A stretch of 64,000 bases of DNA from JBBRZM01 sp963813635 (GCA_963813635.1 CAWEZO010000007.1:682001-746000); one strand, 5' to 3'; counted from the first letter of the stretch, positions 52,326-62,918 are shown. Program-made: numbers and translations. The notes: generated by a model not told the origin, from the sequence alone.

Positions 52326-53110
52326 CTACGCGTGCTGGCTGCTCACCGACACGACCTCGCCGGTCATGTACGGACGAGTAGTCGCTCGCGAGGAACACGA
52401 TCACGTTCGCGACCTCCCACGGCTCGGCCGCGCGGCCGAACGCCTCGCGCGTCGGTGAGCTCGACGAGCAGCTCTTCGGTGCGTCACCTTGGCCAGGAAC
52501 GGGTGCATCGCGAGGCTCGGCGCGACCGCGTTGACGCGCACGCCCGCCTCGGCCGCCTCGATCGCGGCGCAGCGCGTGAGCGCCATGACGCCGGCCTTGG
52601 CCGCCGCGTAGTGGGCCTGGCCGGCCTGCGCGCGCCAGCCGAGCACGGACGCGTTGTTGACGATCACGCCCGCGCCGCGCGGCATCATGTGGCGGAGCGC
52701 GGCGCGGGTGCAGCGGAACGTGCCGTTGAGCGTGACGTCGAGCACCGAGGCCCACTGCTCGTCGGTCATGTCGACGAGGTTGGCCGTGCCGCCGAGCCCG
52801 GCGTTGTTGACCACCACGTCGAGCCGGCCGAGCTCGCCCATTGCAGCGTCGAACATGCGCTGCACCTGCGTCTCGTCGGTGACGTCGCACAGCACCGCGA
52901 GCGGCCGCCGGCCCATGACCTCCTCGAGCTGCTCGGCAGCCTCGCCGAGCCGTCGCTCGTGCATGTCGCTGATCACCACCGTCGCACCTTCCTCGGCGCA
53001 GCGCTTCGCGGTCGCGAAACCGATGCCGGTGCCCGCGGCGGCGGTGACCAGCACGGTCTTGCCCGCGAGGAGTTGCGTGACCGTCGGGGTAGGGCGGTAT
53101 CTGGGCTCAT
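52326..53110 (-). CDS. SDR family oxidoreductase (frameshifts)
   Basis: About 258 residues rebuilt over several frames. ATG 53110 (overlapping the FadE stop) gives MSP then RYRPTPTVTQLLAGKTVLVT, AAAGTGIGFATAKRCAEEGA, VISDMHERRLGEAAEQLEEV, NNAGLGGTANLVDMTDEQWA, NNASVLGWRAQAGQAHYAAA with Tyr/Lys, and RAAEPWEVANVIVFLASDYS; the end, after one more shift, is YMTGEVVSVSSQHA with TAG at 52326-52328. Third gene of the CaiB-FadE-SDR operon. Substrate unknown, presumably a CoA ester. Confidence 0.82.
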
Positions 53111-54308
53111 GACTTCGGGCTCCGAGCGGCAGGCCGAGGACTCGCTCGCCGATGATGTTGCGCTGGATCTGGTTGGAGCCGCCGTAGATCGTGTCGGCTC
53201 GGGTGTAGAGGAACAGTCGTTGCAGCGCGGTGAGATCGTACGGCCGCGCCATCCGGCGTATCTCCGCCGCGCGGCCCGAGCACGTCGATCGCCGAGCTCG
53301 CCGAGCGTGCGGTGCAAGGTCGCCCAGTAGAGCTTGTGGATCGAGGTCTCGCGGGTGAGCGCGCCGCACGCCATCGACGCTCAGGCTCCGGAGCGCGTTG
53401 TAGCGCATGATCTGCAGGCCGATCCACGCGTCGGCGAGTGCGCTGACGAATGACCGGCCCGCGCGGCGTCGCCGTTCGGCCTGCGCCGCGCTCGGATGAT
53501 CTCGTCGAGCTCGTGCTCGAACGTGAGCTGCTGGCCGAGCGTCGACGCGCCGCGTTCGAACGCGAGCGTGCCCATCGCGACTCTCCAGCCGCCGTTGACC
53601 TCGCCGATCACGTTGTCGGCTGCGGTGCGCGCGCCGTCGAAGAACACCTCGTTGAACTCCGAGTGGCCGGTGATCTGCACGATCGGACGGATCTCGATGC
53701 CGGGCTGGCGCATCGGCACGAGCAGGTAGCGAGATGCCGCGGTGCTTGGGCGCGCGTCGCGATCGGTACGGCAGAGCACGAAGCACCAGTCGGACCAGTG
53801 CGCGAGCGACGTCCACATCTTCTGGCCGGTGATCACCCACTCGTCGCCGTCGAGCTCGGCGCGGGTCTGGACGTTCGCGAGGTCGGAGCCGGCGTTGGGC
53901 TCGGAGTAGCCCTGACACCAGAGCTCGTCGCCGCTCACGATCGGCGGCAGGAACCGGCTGCTTCTGCTCCTCGGTGCCGAAGTGCAGGATCGTCGGCCCG
54001 ATGAGCCCTTCGCCGACGATCCCGACCCGGCCGGGGCCCCCGGCGCGGGCGTACTCCTCGTAGAAGATCACCTGCTGGAGCAGTGTCGCGTCGCGCCCGC
54101 CGTACTCCTTCGGGGAACGACAGGCACGTCCAGCCGGCGCGCGCCGAGCGCCTGCTCCCAGGCGAGGCGCTCCTCGAACAGTTCGTGCTCGTCGCCCGGG
54201 CCGCCGCGGCCCCGCACGACCGCGAACTCACCGGTGAGCTGCTCGGTGAGCCAGTCGCGGGCCTCGCGCGCGGAAGGCCTCGTCGGCAGCCGAGAAGCGC
54301 AGGTCCAT
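53107..54308 (-). CDS. Acyl-CoA dehydrogenase (frameshifts)
   Basis: About 398 residues. ATG 54308 begins DLRFSAADEAFRA; then WTCLSFPKEYGGRDATLLQQ, FYEEYARAGGPGRVGIVGEG, ELWCQGYSEPNAGSDLANVQ, TGQKMWTSLAHWSDWCFVLC, GGWRVAMGTLAFERGASTLG and a C-terminal YGGSNQIQRNIIGERVLGLP. This is the FadE26/FadE29-like class. The stop TGA overlaps the SDR ATG. Second gene of the CaiB-FadE-SDR operon, 41 bp after the CaiB stop. Breaks again look like extra single bases. Confidence 0.82.
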
Positions 54309-54349
54309 CGGCGCGCCGCAAGGCTACCAGTCGGGGCTCAGTCGGAGCG

Positions 54350-56686
54350 TCAGGTGAAGACGCCGTCGGCGGCGAGCTGCGCCTGCTCGTCGGGGGAGAG
54401 CCCGAGGAGCTCGCCGAGCACCCAGTCCTGGTCCTGACCGAGCGTCGGGCCGGCGCGCGAATACCCGCTCGGCGCGTCCGCAGATCGGAGGCCGTTGCGC
54501 TCGTAGAGGCCCTCACCCAGGAACGGGTGGGTGAGCTGCACGAAGTGCTCCCGGTGCGCGACCTGAGGATCGTCGTGCACGTCGCCGAAGTCGTTGACGG
54601 GCACGGCCTCGATACCCGCGGCCTGCAGCGTGTCGGCCACCTCGTCGCGGCGTGCCGAAGTCCACGATGCAACGGCCGCTTCTACCTCATCGATGCGGTC
54701 GCATCGGGCGGCAAACGTCGCGAGGGACGGGTCGTCGACGCCGATGATCGCGGCGAGGCGAAACCATTCGTCGTCGGTCCACGTCGCGATCGCGACCCAT
54801 CGGTCGTCGCCGGTGCACGGGAACACGCCGTGCGGTACGGCGTGGCGCGATCGTTGCCCATGCGCACCCCGGTGACCCCGTCGTTCTCGTAGTCGAGCAG
54901 CCACGGGCTGACAGCGAGTAGAGCGCGGTCTCGACCTGGCTGACGTCGAGGTACACGCCCCGACCGGTGCGGCGGTGGTACAGCAGCGCAGCCGCCAGGC
55001 CCGTGGCCACGAAACGGGGCGCGAGCGAGTCGGTGATCGTCGCGTGCGGACCGACCGGCTCACGGTCGGGCCATCCGGTGAGCCAGTTGAACCCCGAGAG
55101 AGCGGCGCCCTGCCCGCCGAAGCCCGGGTAGTCGCTGTGCGGGCCGGTCTGCCCGTTGAGGCACGCGCTCACCATGACGAGGTCCGGCTTCGATCGCGAC
55201 CAGCGTCTCGTAGTCGAGGCCGAAGCCGCGCATGGCCTTGGGCGCGAAGTTCTCCGCCACGGCGTCGGCCCACTCGACAACGAGGCGGCGCACGAGCTCG
55301 ATGGCCTTCGGGTGCTTGAGATTCAGGGTGACGTCGAGCTTGCCCGACGTTGAGCCCGTCGAACATCGGCGCGCCCTCGAGGCCGTGCGGGTTCGTCGGG
55401 GCCGAGCGCGTACACGCGCAGGAAGTCGGGCCGGCTCTTCGATTCCGACCCGCAGCACGGTGGCGCCGTGCTCGACGAAGTAGCGCGTCGCGATCGGCCC
55501 CGCCGCGCCCGAACCGAACTCGAGGATCTTGACGCCCGCCCACGCCGCCCGCGCCGTGCTTCGCCTGCCGGCCGTGCTCGCGCGCCCCACTCGGGGAACG
55601 GGACCCGCGCCGAGTGCGGGCGCGCCGGCGCGACGGCCGCGCAGGGGCGGCTTCGTCGTCGGCGCTGGTCACCACCGCGAACGAGCGCGGAAACCGCTCG
55701 ACGTCGCCGACCGGACCGAAGAACTCGCCGCGCCGCGAGCTGCGCGCTCGCGTAGATCTCGCGTGGCGAGTTGGTCGGCGCGAGCATCAGGTTGGTCTCG
55801 CACGCGAGGTCGTAGAGCTCCTGCATGGTGTGGCGCGCGAAGTACTCGGCGACCGGCGGCTTCGATCGCCTTGAGCTCGTCGTCGGTCGTCGTCGCGGGC
55901 GAGAAGTGGGTCCAGTCGCGTGCGGTGAGCACGTCGGCGCCCGGAATGCCCTCCGCGGCGAGGCGCGCCGTCAGGAGTTGCAGGCTCGGCACGCGCGCCT
56001 TGCCGCCGCGGAGCCCGAACGACACATAGCCGTCGCGCGTGGGCCAGATCTCGCGCGTGCGACCGATGTTGGCGCCGCGCCGCCGGCCGCGGAAGCCCGT
56101 CTCCGGGAAGTTGGCCTGCGTCGTCATGTTGGCGACGAACACGACTTCCTGCATCGACACGTCGACGCGGTGCGGCACGCCCGACCACAACGCGGTGAGC
56201 GCGGCGAACGCCGCTTCCGGCCCGACGTGCGCGTAGCCGGAGGGTTCGCTGCAGCGAACCGGTGGACGGTCGGGGTCGCCAGTGCAGAACATGTTGCCGC
56301 TCGACGCCATCACGCCGAGATCGGACGCGCGCCAGCCGCGCGTGCGGCCCGGTGAGGCCGAACGGCGTGATGCTCACCCACACGGCATTCGGCGCCCGTT
56401 CGGGCGGGAGGTCGAGCGTGCCCGGCCAGCCGGGCGTGTCGATCACGATGTCGGCGCCCGCGAGCCGCATGTCGATCGTGTCGTCGTGCGGACCGTCCAC
56501 CACCACGCTCGTCTTGCCGGCGTTCCACGCCAGGAAGCGATTCGGCTCGGCGCGTAACGGGTCGCCGGCCGGGAGCTCGAGCTTCACGACGTCGGCGCCG
56601 AGGTCGGCGAGGATGCGGCCGGCGCGTGCGCCCGGCTCACCGGCCAGGTCGATCACGCGCACCCCATCGAGCAGGGTGGTTGTCAT
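54350..56686 (-). CDS. Two-domain CaiB/BaiF family CoA-transferase (frameshifts)
   Basis: 2,337 bp, about 778 residues: two class III CoA-transferase domains in tandem. N-domain: LLDGVRVIDLAGEPGARAGR, ILADLGADVVKLELPAGDPL, LGVMASSGNMFCTGDPDRPP, RVDVSMQEVVFVANMTTQAN. C-domain: VKILEFGSGAAGPIATRYFV, TLNLKHPKAIELVRRLVVEW ADAV, SACLNGQTGPHSDYPGFGGQ, GRGVYLDVSQVETALYSLSA, then WVAIATWTDDEWFRLAAIIG and ending LGLSPDEQAQLAADGVFT. It would move CoA between acyl acids, activating without ATP. Divergent from the amidohydrolase at 56764, with operator copy 6 in the gap. Confidence 0.82.
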
Positions 56687-56708
56687 GGAACCCTCCGGCC
56701 GCCTTTCC

Positions 56709-56724
56709 CTGACGTTTGTGTCAG
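56709..56724. promoter_or_regulatory. Putative operator palindrome, copy 6
   Basis: CTGACGTTTGTGTCAG, perfect in the outer CTGAC/GTCAG arms. It lies 22 bp upstream of the CaiB start (56686) and 39 bp upstream of the amidohydrolase start (56764). Confidence 0.6.
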
Positions 56725-56763
56725 CCTACTCTGGGTCGTCCACCGTTCTGCAGGAGGAACCGG

Positions 56764-57931
56764 ATGTCGAAATACCGCCTCGTCGACGCGGACTGCCACA
56801 TTCTCGAGCCGCCCGACATCTGGACCAACTGGCTGTCGTCGAAGCACCAGGACAAGGCGCCGCAGCTCGTGAAGGACGCCGAGGGCGGCGACGCGTGGCA
56901 GACCGCGGTGGGCGGCGAACCCGACCCGATCGGGCTGGTCTCCACGCCGGGGAGGCAGTTCGATCAGTTCCGCTGGCTCGGCGTCACCTACGACGAGGCA
57001 CGCGCCGGTTGTTACAACGGTGTGGAACGGCTGAAAGACATGGATATCGACGGCGTCGACGCGGAAGTGCTGTTCCCACCGCAGCGCACGATGAGCCACT
57101 TCCTCGGCGACGACGAAGACGACTTCGTGCTCGCCGGCGTCGAGGCGTACAACAACTTCCTGTTCGAGGAGTTCTGCGCGCCCGACCCGTCACGGCTGAT
57201 CGGGCTCGCGCAGATCCCGTCGCTCGGCATCGACGCCGCGGTCGACGGCCTCCGCAAGGCGAAGGCGCGCGGCGCGAAGAGGCGTCATCATCTCCAACTG
57301 GCCCGCCGGCGGCAAGAGCTTGTCGACCGACGACGATCCGTTCTGGGCCGCGGCGGTCGACGAGGGCATGCCGGTCTCGATTCACATCAACATCATCTCC
57401 CGCCGTCAGCGGGCGCACGAGCGTCAGGCCGCCGCGAAGCGCGGCAACGAGCGGTACGCCATGAGCACCGAAGCGGCGCGGGCAAAGGCCATCGGGGCCA
57501 TGAGCCACGTGTTCTCGATGTGTGCCGGGAACCTCACGGCGATGCTGTTCACGGGCGTGTTCGAACGGTTCCCGGAGCTGCAGGTCTGTTGGATCGAGAC
57601 CGGCGTCGGCTGGCTGCCGCACCTCCTCGAAGGCATCGACGACCGCTATTGGCGCAACCGCGCGTGGGGCAAGCTGCCGATCAAGCAGCCGCCGTCGCAT
57701 TACTGGTACCGAAACAACGCGGCCACGTTCATCACCGACCGCTCCGGTATCGAGCTGCGTGAGAAGGTCGGTGTCGAGAACATGATGTGGTCGAGCGACT
57801 ATCCGCACCACGGCAACGACTGGCCGTACTCGCGTCGCGTCATCGACGACACGATGGGTTACGTGCCGCGCGGCGAGCGGGACAAGATCGTCGCCGGAAA
57901 CGCCGTTCGCATCTGGCGCCTCGACGACTGA
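56764..57931 (+). CDS. Amidohydrolase 2 family metal-dependent hydrolase (one frameshift)
   Basis: About 388 residues. ATG 56764: SKYRLVDADCHILEPPDIWT (HxH-like), TMSHFLGDDEDDFVLAGVEA, CAPDPSRLIGLAQIPSLGID, one extra base near 57282, then GMPVSIHINIISRRQRAHER, FPELQVCWIETGVGWLPHLL, HYWYRNNAATFITDRSGIEL and MMWSSDYPHHGNDWPYSRRV with the metal Asp. Like the paralogue at 18605 it is a PF04909 hydrolase/decarboxylase, probably on a cyclic acid. Shares a divergent promoter with the CaiB-FadE-SDR operon. Confidence 0.84.
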
Positions 57932-58250
57932 CGTCACGCGTCGGTCTGCCGATGGTCAGGGCGTGTCACATCCGCTGGGCAGCGGCGACTCGTCGAGAGC
58001 AGGTCACTGCCTGGCTCACACGTCAACTCATTGGGAGCGCACGCTCCGCGAGTGGCGTCGTCAGGAACGCGAAGCCGTCCGTCGTTCGGCCGCTTCCCGT
58101 CGGGCTGCCTGACCCAAGATCGCCCGGACCGGGCGAGATCCTTCGTTTACTCGTGGCATTACCGGCAAATACGAGCGAAATCCTCGAGTAAATGAACGTG
58201 GCGAGCGAACGCGCGCGCTGAGCGGTCGGCGCCCTTCGTCGGGCGGGCGC
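57932..58250. other. Intergenic region with three inverted repeats, no gene seen
   Basis: 319 bp between convergent genes. No open frame with credible codon use or RBS. It holds TCGCCCGG-A-CCGGGCGA (58120-58136), arms TTTACTCG (58146-58153) and CGAGTAAA (58185-58192) around an AT-rich loop, and a GAGCG...CGCTC pair near 58220-58250. These could end transcription from both sides. A short TGACGTCA at 57930 overlaps the amidohydrolase stop. Confidence 0.6.
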
Positions 58251-58688
58251 TCAGGCTCGGACCCAACGGGGAAGCGTGACGTCGTCGACGACGGCGAACA
58301 CCACCTGCACCGGCTCCCCGATGACGATCGTGGCCGGGTCGATCTCGTTGATGGCACCGTCGGCCGACGTGACGAGGTTGCCCACGAAGCGGATGGCCGG
58401 GTCCTCGTCGAGCGCGACGACGATCACGTTGTACGGCGCGAGCTCGGCGTATGCGGGCAACAGCGGGGGATGCGGCACGATGTACGACCAGATCGTCGCC
58501 CGCCCCGACGTGCGCTCCCACGTCGTGTCGGTCGAACGGCAGTACGGGCACATCGGCCGCGGCGGGTTGCGCCACTGTCCGCATGCGGCACACGCCTGCA
58601 CGAGCAGCTCGCCGCGCGCGGTGCCCTCCCAGAACGGCCCGCTCGCCCCGTCGAGCCCCGGAAGCAGAAAGCCCGAATGCATCTCCAT
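58251..58688 (-). CDS. OB-fold/zinc-ribbon (DUF35) protein
   Basis: 145 residues with an intact zinc ribbon: LVQACAACGQWRNPPRPMCP then YCRSTDTTWERTSGRATIWS, i.e. CxxC and CxxC. OB-fold strands follow: YIVPHPPLLPAYAELAPYNV, IVVALDEDPAIRFVGNLVTS, PVQVVFAVVDDVTLPRWVRA. The ATG overlaps the thiolase TGA (TGATG), so it is translated with it and probably forms an Ltp-OB-fold complex. Paralogue of the cysteine-less protein at 43044. Confidence 0.85.
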   Translation of the reverse strand: MEMHSGFLLPGLDGASGPFWEGTARGELLVQACAACGQWRNPPRPMCPYCRSTDTTWERTSGRATIWSYIVPHPPLLPAYAELAPYNVIVVALDEDPAIRFVGNLVTSADGAINEIDPATIVIGEPVQVVFAVVDDVTLPRWVRA

Positions 58689-59842
58689 CACTTTGTGAGC
58701 AAGAGCGCGCTGGTGGGCACGCCCTCGCCGCTCGTCACCAACGACACGTCGGCGTCCTCGACCTGGCTCGTCGACGTGCCGCGGATCTGGCGCACACCTT
58801 CGAGCACGAGATTGAACCCGTGCACGTACGCCTCGGACATGCCCGCGCCCGATGTGTTGACGGGCAGACCGCCGTTGGGCCATTCGATGTTGCCGTCGTC
58901 GGTGAACGGGCCGCCTTCGCCGCGCGCGCAGAACCCGTAGCCCTCCAGTGAGAGCGGAATCAGCGGGCTGAACGCGTCGTACAGCTGCGCGACCTTCACG
59001 TCGGCGGGCCCGACGTCGGCGGTGCTCCACATCTGCTTCGCGGCCGTCCACGCGGGGCCGGTGAGCGGGTCGTCGCAGAAGTAGTTGGTCATCACCTGAT
59101 GCTGGCGATTGAAGCCCTGTGCGAACGAGTGGATGTACGCCGGCGGCTGCTTCAGATCCTTTGCCCGCTCGGCCGATGCGATGACGACCGCGAGCGCCCC
59201 ATCGGTCTCGAGGCAGTTGTCGAAGAGGCACAGCGGCTCGGAGATCCAGCGGCCATCGAGGTACTGCTCCCGCGTGAGCTGCTTCTCGTACATCACCGCA
59301 TTGGGGTTGCGGTTGGCGTGCTTACGCGCACGCGAGCGCGACATTGGCAAGGTGGTCGCGGGTCGCGCCGTATTCGTGCATGTACCGGCGGGTGAGCATC
59401 GCGATCTCGTCGACCGGTCGCACCATCCCGAACGGCCGGCTCCACTGCCAATGACCGCTGATGCGCTTGCTCACCTGTGCCCACGGCCGGCTGGCTTTGT
59501 GGGCGCGCTTGCGCGCCCGCCACGCGACCGCGACCGCGCCTGGCCGGTGGCGACAGCCATCGCGGCGTGGCCGACAACGCCACAGCCTGCGCCACCGCCG
59601 TAGCCGATCTGGGAGAAGAACGTGATGTCGCCGAGCCCGACGTTGCGCGCGACCTCGACCTCGCGATCGCCTTCCATGTTGAACTGGGCCAGCCCGTCGA
59701 CCTCCGACGGGTCGATGCCGGCATCGTCGATCGCGGCCGAGATCGCCTGACACGCGAGCGACAGCTCCGAGTCGGCGAGCCCTTTGCCGAACGCGGTCTG
59801 ACCGATGCCGACGATCGCGGTCTGGTCTTTGATGCCTTCCAC
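58688..59842 (-). CDS. Ltp-type thiolase (frameshifts)
   Basis: About 384 residues. GTG 59842 gives EGIKDQTAIVGIGQTAFGKG; then QAISAAIDDAGIDPSEVDGL, GLGDITFFSQIGYGGGAGCG, a frame change near 59545, YMHEYGATRDHLANVALACA, another near 59340, RKHANRNPNAVMYEKQLTRE, VGPADVKVAQLYDAFSPLIP and FCARGEGGPFTDDGNIEWPN. It matches the lipid-transfer thiolases and pairs with the OB-fold gene. A 52-bp hairpin repeat (copy B) lies 29 bp upstream of the start. Probably a retro-aldol or thiolytic C-C cleaving step. Confidence 0.83.
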
Positions 59843-59870
59843 TACGTCCTTCCGTGTCTCTCATCGCGAC

Positions 59871-59921
59871 TTTGCGCCAGATATCCGGGTGAGAGCCGAA
59901 TTATTGACGCAAGAATGAAAT
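59871..59921 (-). repeat. 52-bp hairpin repeat, copy B, upstream of thiolase
   Basis: Degenerate copy of 44541-44592: TTTGCGCCAG, then CCGGG, CCG and the exact flank GACGCAAGAATGAAAT. Here the arms TTGCG/CGCAA still pair. As in copy A it lies in an operon gap just before the RBS (GGAAGGA) and start of the next gene on the minus strand. Confidence 0.75.
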
Positions 59922-59932
59922 CGGGTCGAGCG

Positions 59933-60764
59933 TCAGTACCCCTTGAAGTCGGGTGGGCGGCGTTCGATGAAACTGGCGACGCCTTCGGCCGAGTCTTCCG
60001 TCTCCGCGTTGAGCTCGACGAACCACGCCTCCTCGGCGAACGAATCGACGCGGTCGGCCTCGAGCGATCGGTTGAGCAACGCCTTTGCGAAGCCGAGCGC
60101 CTTGGTCGGGCCCTGCGCGAGCCGCTCGGCCCACTCCTTCGCCGCCGCCTGCAGCTCGACTGCCGGCACGACCTTGTTGACGATCCCGAGCCGTTCGGCA
60201 TCACCTGCCGACAGGTCGTCGCCGAAGAACACGAGCTCCTTCGCCTTGTGCATCCCGACGATGCGGGGGAGCAGATACGCAACCCCACCGTCGGGGAGCA
60301 GTCCGCGCCGAACGAACACCTGGATGATCCGCGCCGTATCAGCTGCGATCACGAGATCGCACACGAGCACCATCATCGCTCCGCCGCCCGCGGCAGTGCC
60401 GTTGAGCCCGCACACGACCGGCTTCTCACAGTCCTGAATCGCGGCGCTGAGAGCTTGAATGCCGGTGGCGATAGTGCGCGCTGCGTCGCCGACGATGCGC
60501 TCGGGCGCGCCTTCCGGCTTCGGTGGCGGCGCGGCGCGCTGCGCCCGAAGGTCGGCACCGGTGCAGAAGTGCTTCGCGCCGGCAGCAGTGAGGACGACGG
60601 CGCGGGCCTCGTAGGACAGCGTTGACCTCCGCGAGACGCTCGATGATGCCGTTGCGCACGTCGGGCGTGATCGCGTTGCCGGCCCCGGGTCGGTTGATGG
60701 TGATCCAGGCCACGCCGTTCTCGACGCGGTATTGGAGCTCTTCTTCCAGGGGGGGAGTACTCAA
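59933..60764 (-). CDS. Enoyl-CoA hydratase/isomerase (one frameshift)
   Basis: About 276 residues. TTG 60764 (overlapping the synthetase stop, TTGA) begins STPPLEEELQYRVENGVAWI, TINRPGAGNAITPDVRNGII; one extra base near 60615, then LTAAGAKHFCTGADLRAQRA, CGLNGTAAGGGAMMVLVCDL (oxyanion hole), GLLPDGGVAYLLPRIVGMHK and a C-terminal EDSAEGVASFIERRPPDFKG. Crotonase-fold hydratase in the operon synthetase-hydratase-thiolase-OB-fold. Confidence 0.84.
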
Positions 60765-62918
60765 CTGGGCACCACCAGGGCATCGAGGGCGACCGCGCCA
60801 CGCGGCCGCACGACCAATGGGTTGATGTCGAGCTCGACGATATCGCCGGCGAGATCCAGCGCCAGGCGCTGCACGTGCATGATGACATCGACGAGCGCGG
60901 CGACATCAACCGGCTTGCTGCCGCGAACGCCTTGGAGCAGCGCGAAGCCCTGCAACTCCCGAAGCATGCGTTCCGCCTCCTCGCGCGAGAACGGCGGCAC
61001 GCGGAAGGTGACGTCACGCAACACCTCGACGAGCACGCCGCCGAGCCCGACCATGACGACCGGGCCGAACAGCGGGTCGCGCGACACGCCGACCACGGTC
61101 TCGACCCCACCGGTGACCATCTCGCACACGAGCACGCCGTCGATACGGCCGCTGCGGCCGGCCGCGCGCCGGGCCTTTCGCATCAACTCGTCGTACGCGG
61201 CGCGCACGTCCTTCGTGGTGGACACGCCGACTTCGACGAGCCCGAGGTCGCTCTTGTGCATGAGGTCGGGGGACGAGATCTTCATCACGACGGGAAGCCT
61301 GAGCTGTTTGGCGGCTGCAGCCGCCTCGGCAGCCGAGGTGCACAACACGTCACGCGACGGTCGTACGCCGTAGGCCTTCAACAACTGCTTCGACTCGTAC
61401 TCCGACAGTGCTCCGCCGTGCCCCGCGCCGGCGAGCACCCGGCGCGCCTTGGCGGCGGCGGGGAGCGGTTCGGTCGGCGCGTCCGCGAACGGCGAGTCGT
61501 AGCGCTGCACGAAGGCCCAGTAGTCGACGTACGCCTTCACGGCGCGCACGCAGTTGGCGAACGTGCGGAACACCGGCAGGTCACTTTGCAACAGCAGGTC
61601 GGTGTACGGCTCCTCGGTGCCGACGGGCGAGCCCCAGATGACGAAGATCGGCTTGTCGGTCGTCTTGGCCACGTCGATCAGGTCGCGCACGAGCGGCATC
61701 GACATCGAGGCCGACCGCGCCGGTGATCGGGCAGATCACCATGTTGACGTTGGGATCGGCCACGATCAGGTCGAGAATCCTGCGGCCGGCGTCGGTCATC
61801 ACCGGAGGACCGCCGCAGTCGACGGGGTTGGACACGCGCAGGTATCGGGGGATGAGGCCGTCGTGCAACGCGGCTTGCGTTTTCTTCGTGAGGGGTGGAA
61901 TGCGCAGGCCCGCGGCCGCGGCCATGTCGGCCATGTGTGCCCCCGTGCCGCCCGAGATCGCGTACACGCACACGCCGTCGCCGCTCGGCGGTTTGGTCCG
62001 CGCGAACGTGGCGGCTGTGTCGAGGAGCTCGTCGAGGCCGTCGACGCGGGTGATGCCGAACTGACGGAACACGGCCGAGATCACGGCGTCGGATCCTGTG
62101 AGATGACCGGTGTGGGCCATGGCCATCGACTGGCCCTCGTCGGTACGGCCGACCTTGACCATCACGATCGGCTTGTGCAGCCGGGCGGCGTGGTCGGCGG
62201 CGAGCATGAGCGCGCGGCCGTCCTTGAACCCTTCGATGTAGGCCGCGATCACGCCGACCTCGGGCTGGTCGGCGAAGTACTTCGCGAAATCGGCGAACTC
62301 GAGATCCACCTCGTTGCCGGTCGGTGCCCAATGCGAGAGGCGGATGCCCAGCTCCTGACCTTGGAAGATGGGCCGGCCCTGATGCCCGCTCTGCGTGATC
62401 AGCGCGATCGACTGCCCGGTGAGATCGTCGCGGAACTCTTCGAACACGTTGAGGTTCGTGTTGGGGCCGAGCAGGTGCACGTCGCCTTCACTCACCAGCT
62501 CGGCGAGCCTGGCTTCGAGCTGGGCACCCGCGGCGTCGGTCTCGGAGAAGCCGGCTGCGAAGATGACTGCGAACGCCGGCCGCGGCTCGCGCTCGAGGAC
62601 TTCCTCGAACGTGTCGACGGCCGCGCCCGTCAGGATGATCGCGAGATCGAGCTCGCCGGGTACGTCGGCGATGGTGCGGTAGCAGCGCGCACCGGCAACG
62701 GTCTCGTACTTCGGGTGCACCGGAAAGAACGCGGCGCCGTGCCGATCCGTCCACGCCTTGAACTTGCGGGTCATCGTGCCGTTCGGTTTGCGCATCGATT
62801 CCGAGGCACCGATCACGGCGACCGCCTTCGGGTGCAGGAATCGGTCGAGGTCGACGTCTCGAAGGCGCAACGGCCGTCCACTGACGTCGACGGGTATCGG
62901 GCGCGAACTCGAGGGCAT
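60761..62918 (-). CDS. NDP-forming acyl-CoA synthetase (one frameshift)
   Basis: About 718 residues. N-terminal CoA-binding domain LHPKAVAVIGASESMRKPNG, FFPVHPKYETVAGARCYRTI, then IALITQSGHQGRPIFQGQEL and AYIEGFKDGRALMLAADHAA; one extra base near 61710; then ISPDL-like LPVVMKISSPDLMHKSDLGL (the ATP-grasp part), GVETVVGVSRDPLFGPVVMV and ELDINPLVVRPRGAVALDAL. This is the ADP-forming acetyl/acyl-CoA synthetase family, one chain carrying both alpha and beta parts. ATG 62918 is 36 bp downstream of operator copy 7. Confidence 0.84.

Noticed and set aside
57929..57937. TGACGTCA as another operator copy
   Set aside because: Spacing differs (no central bases) and it overlaps a stop codon at the end of a gene, not a promoter.
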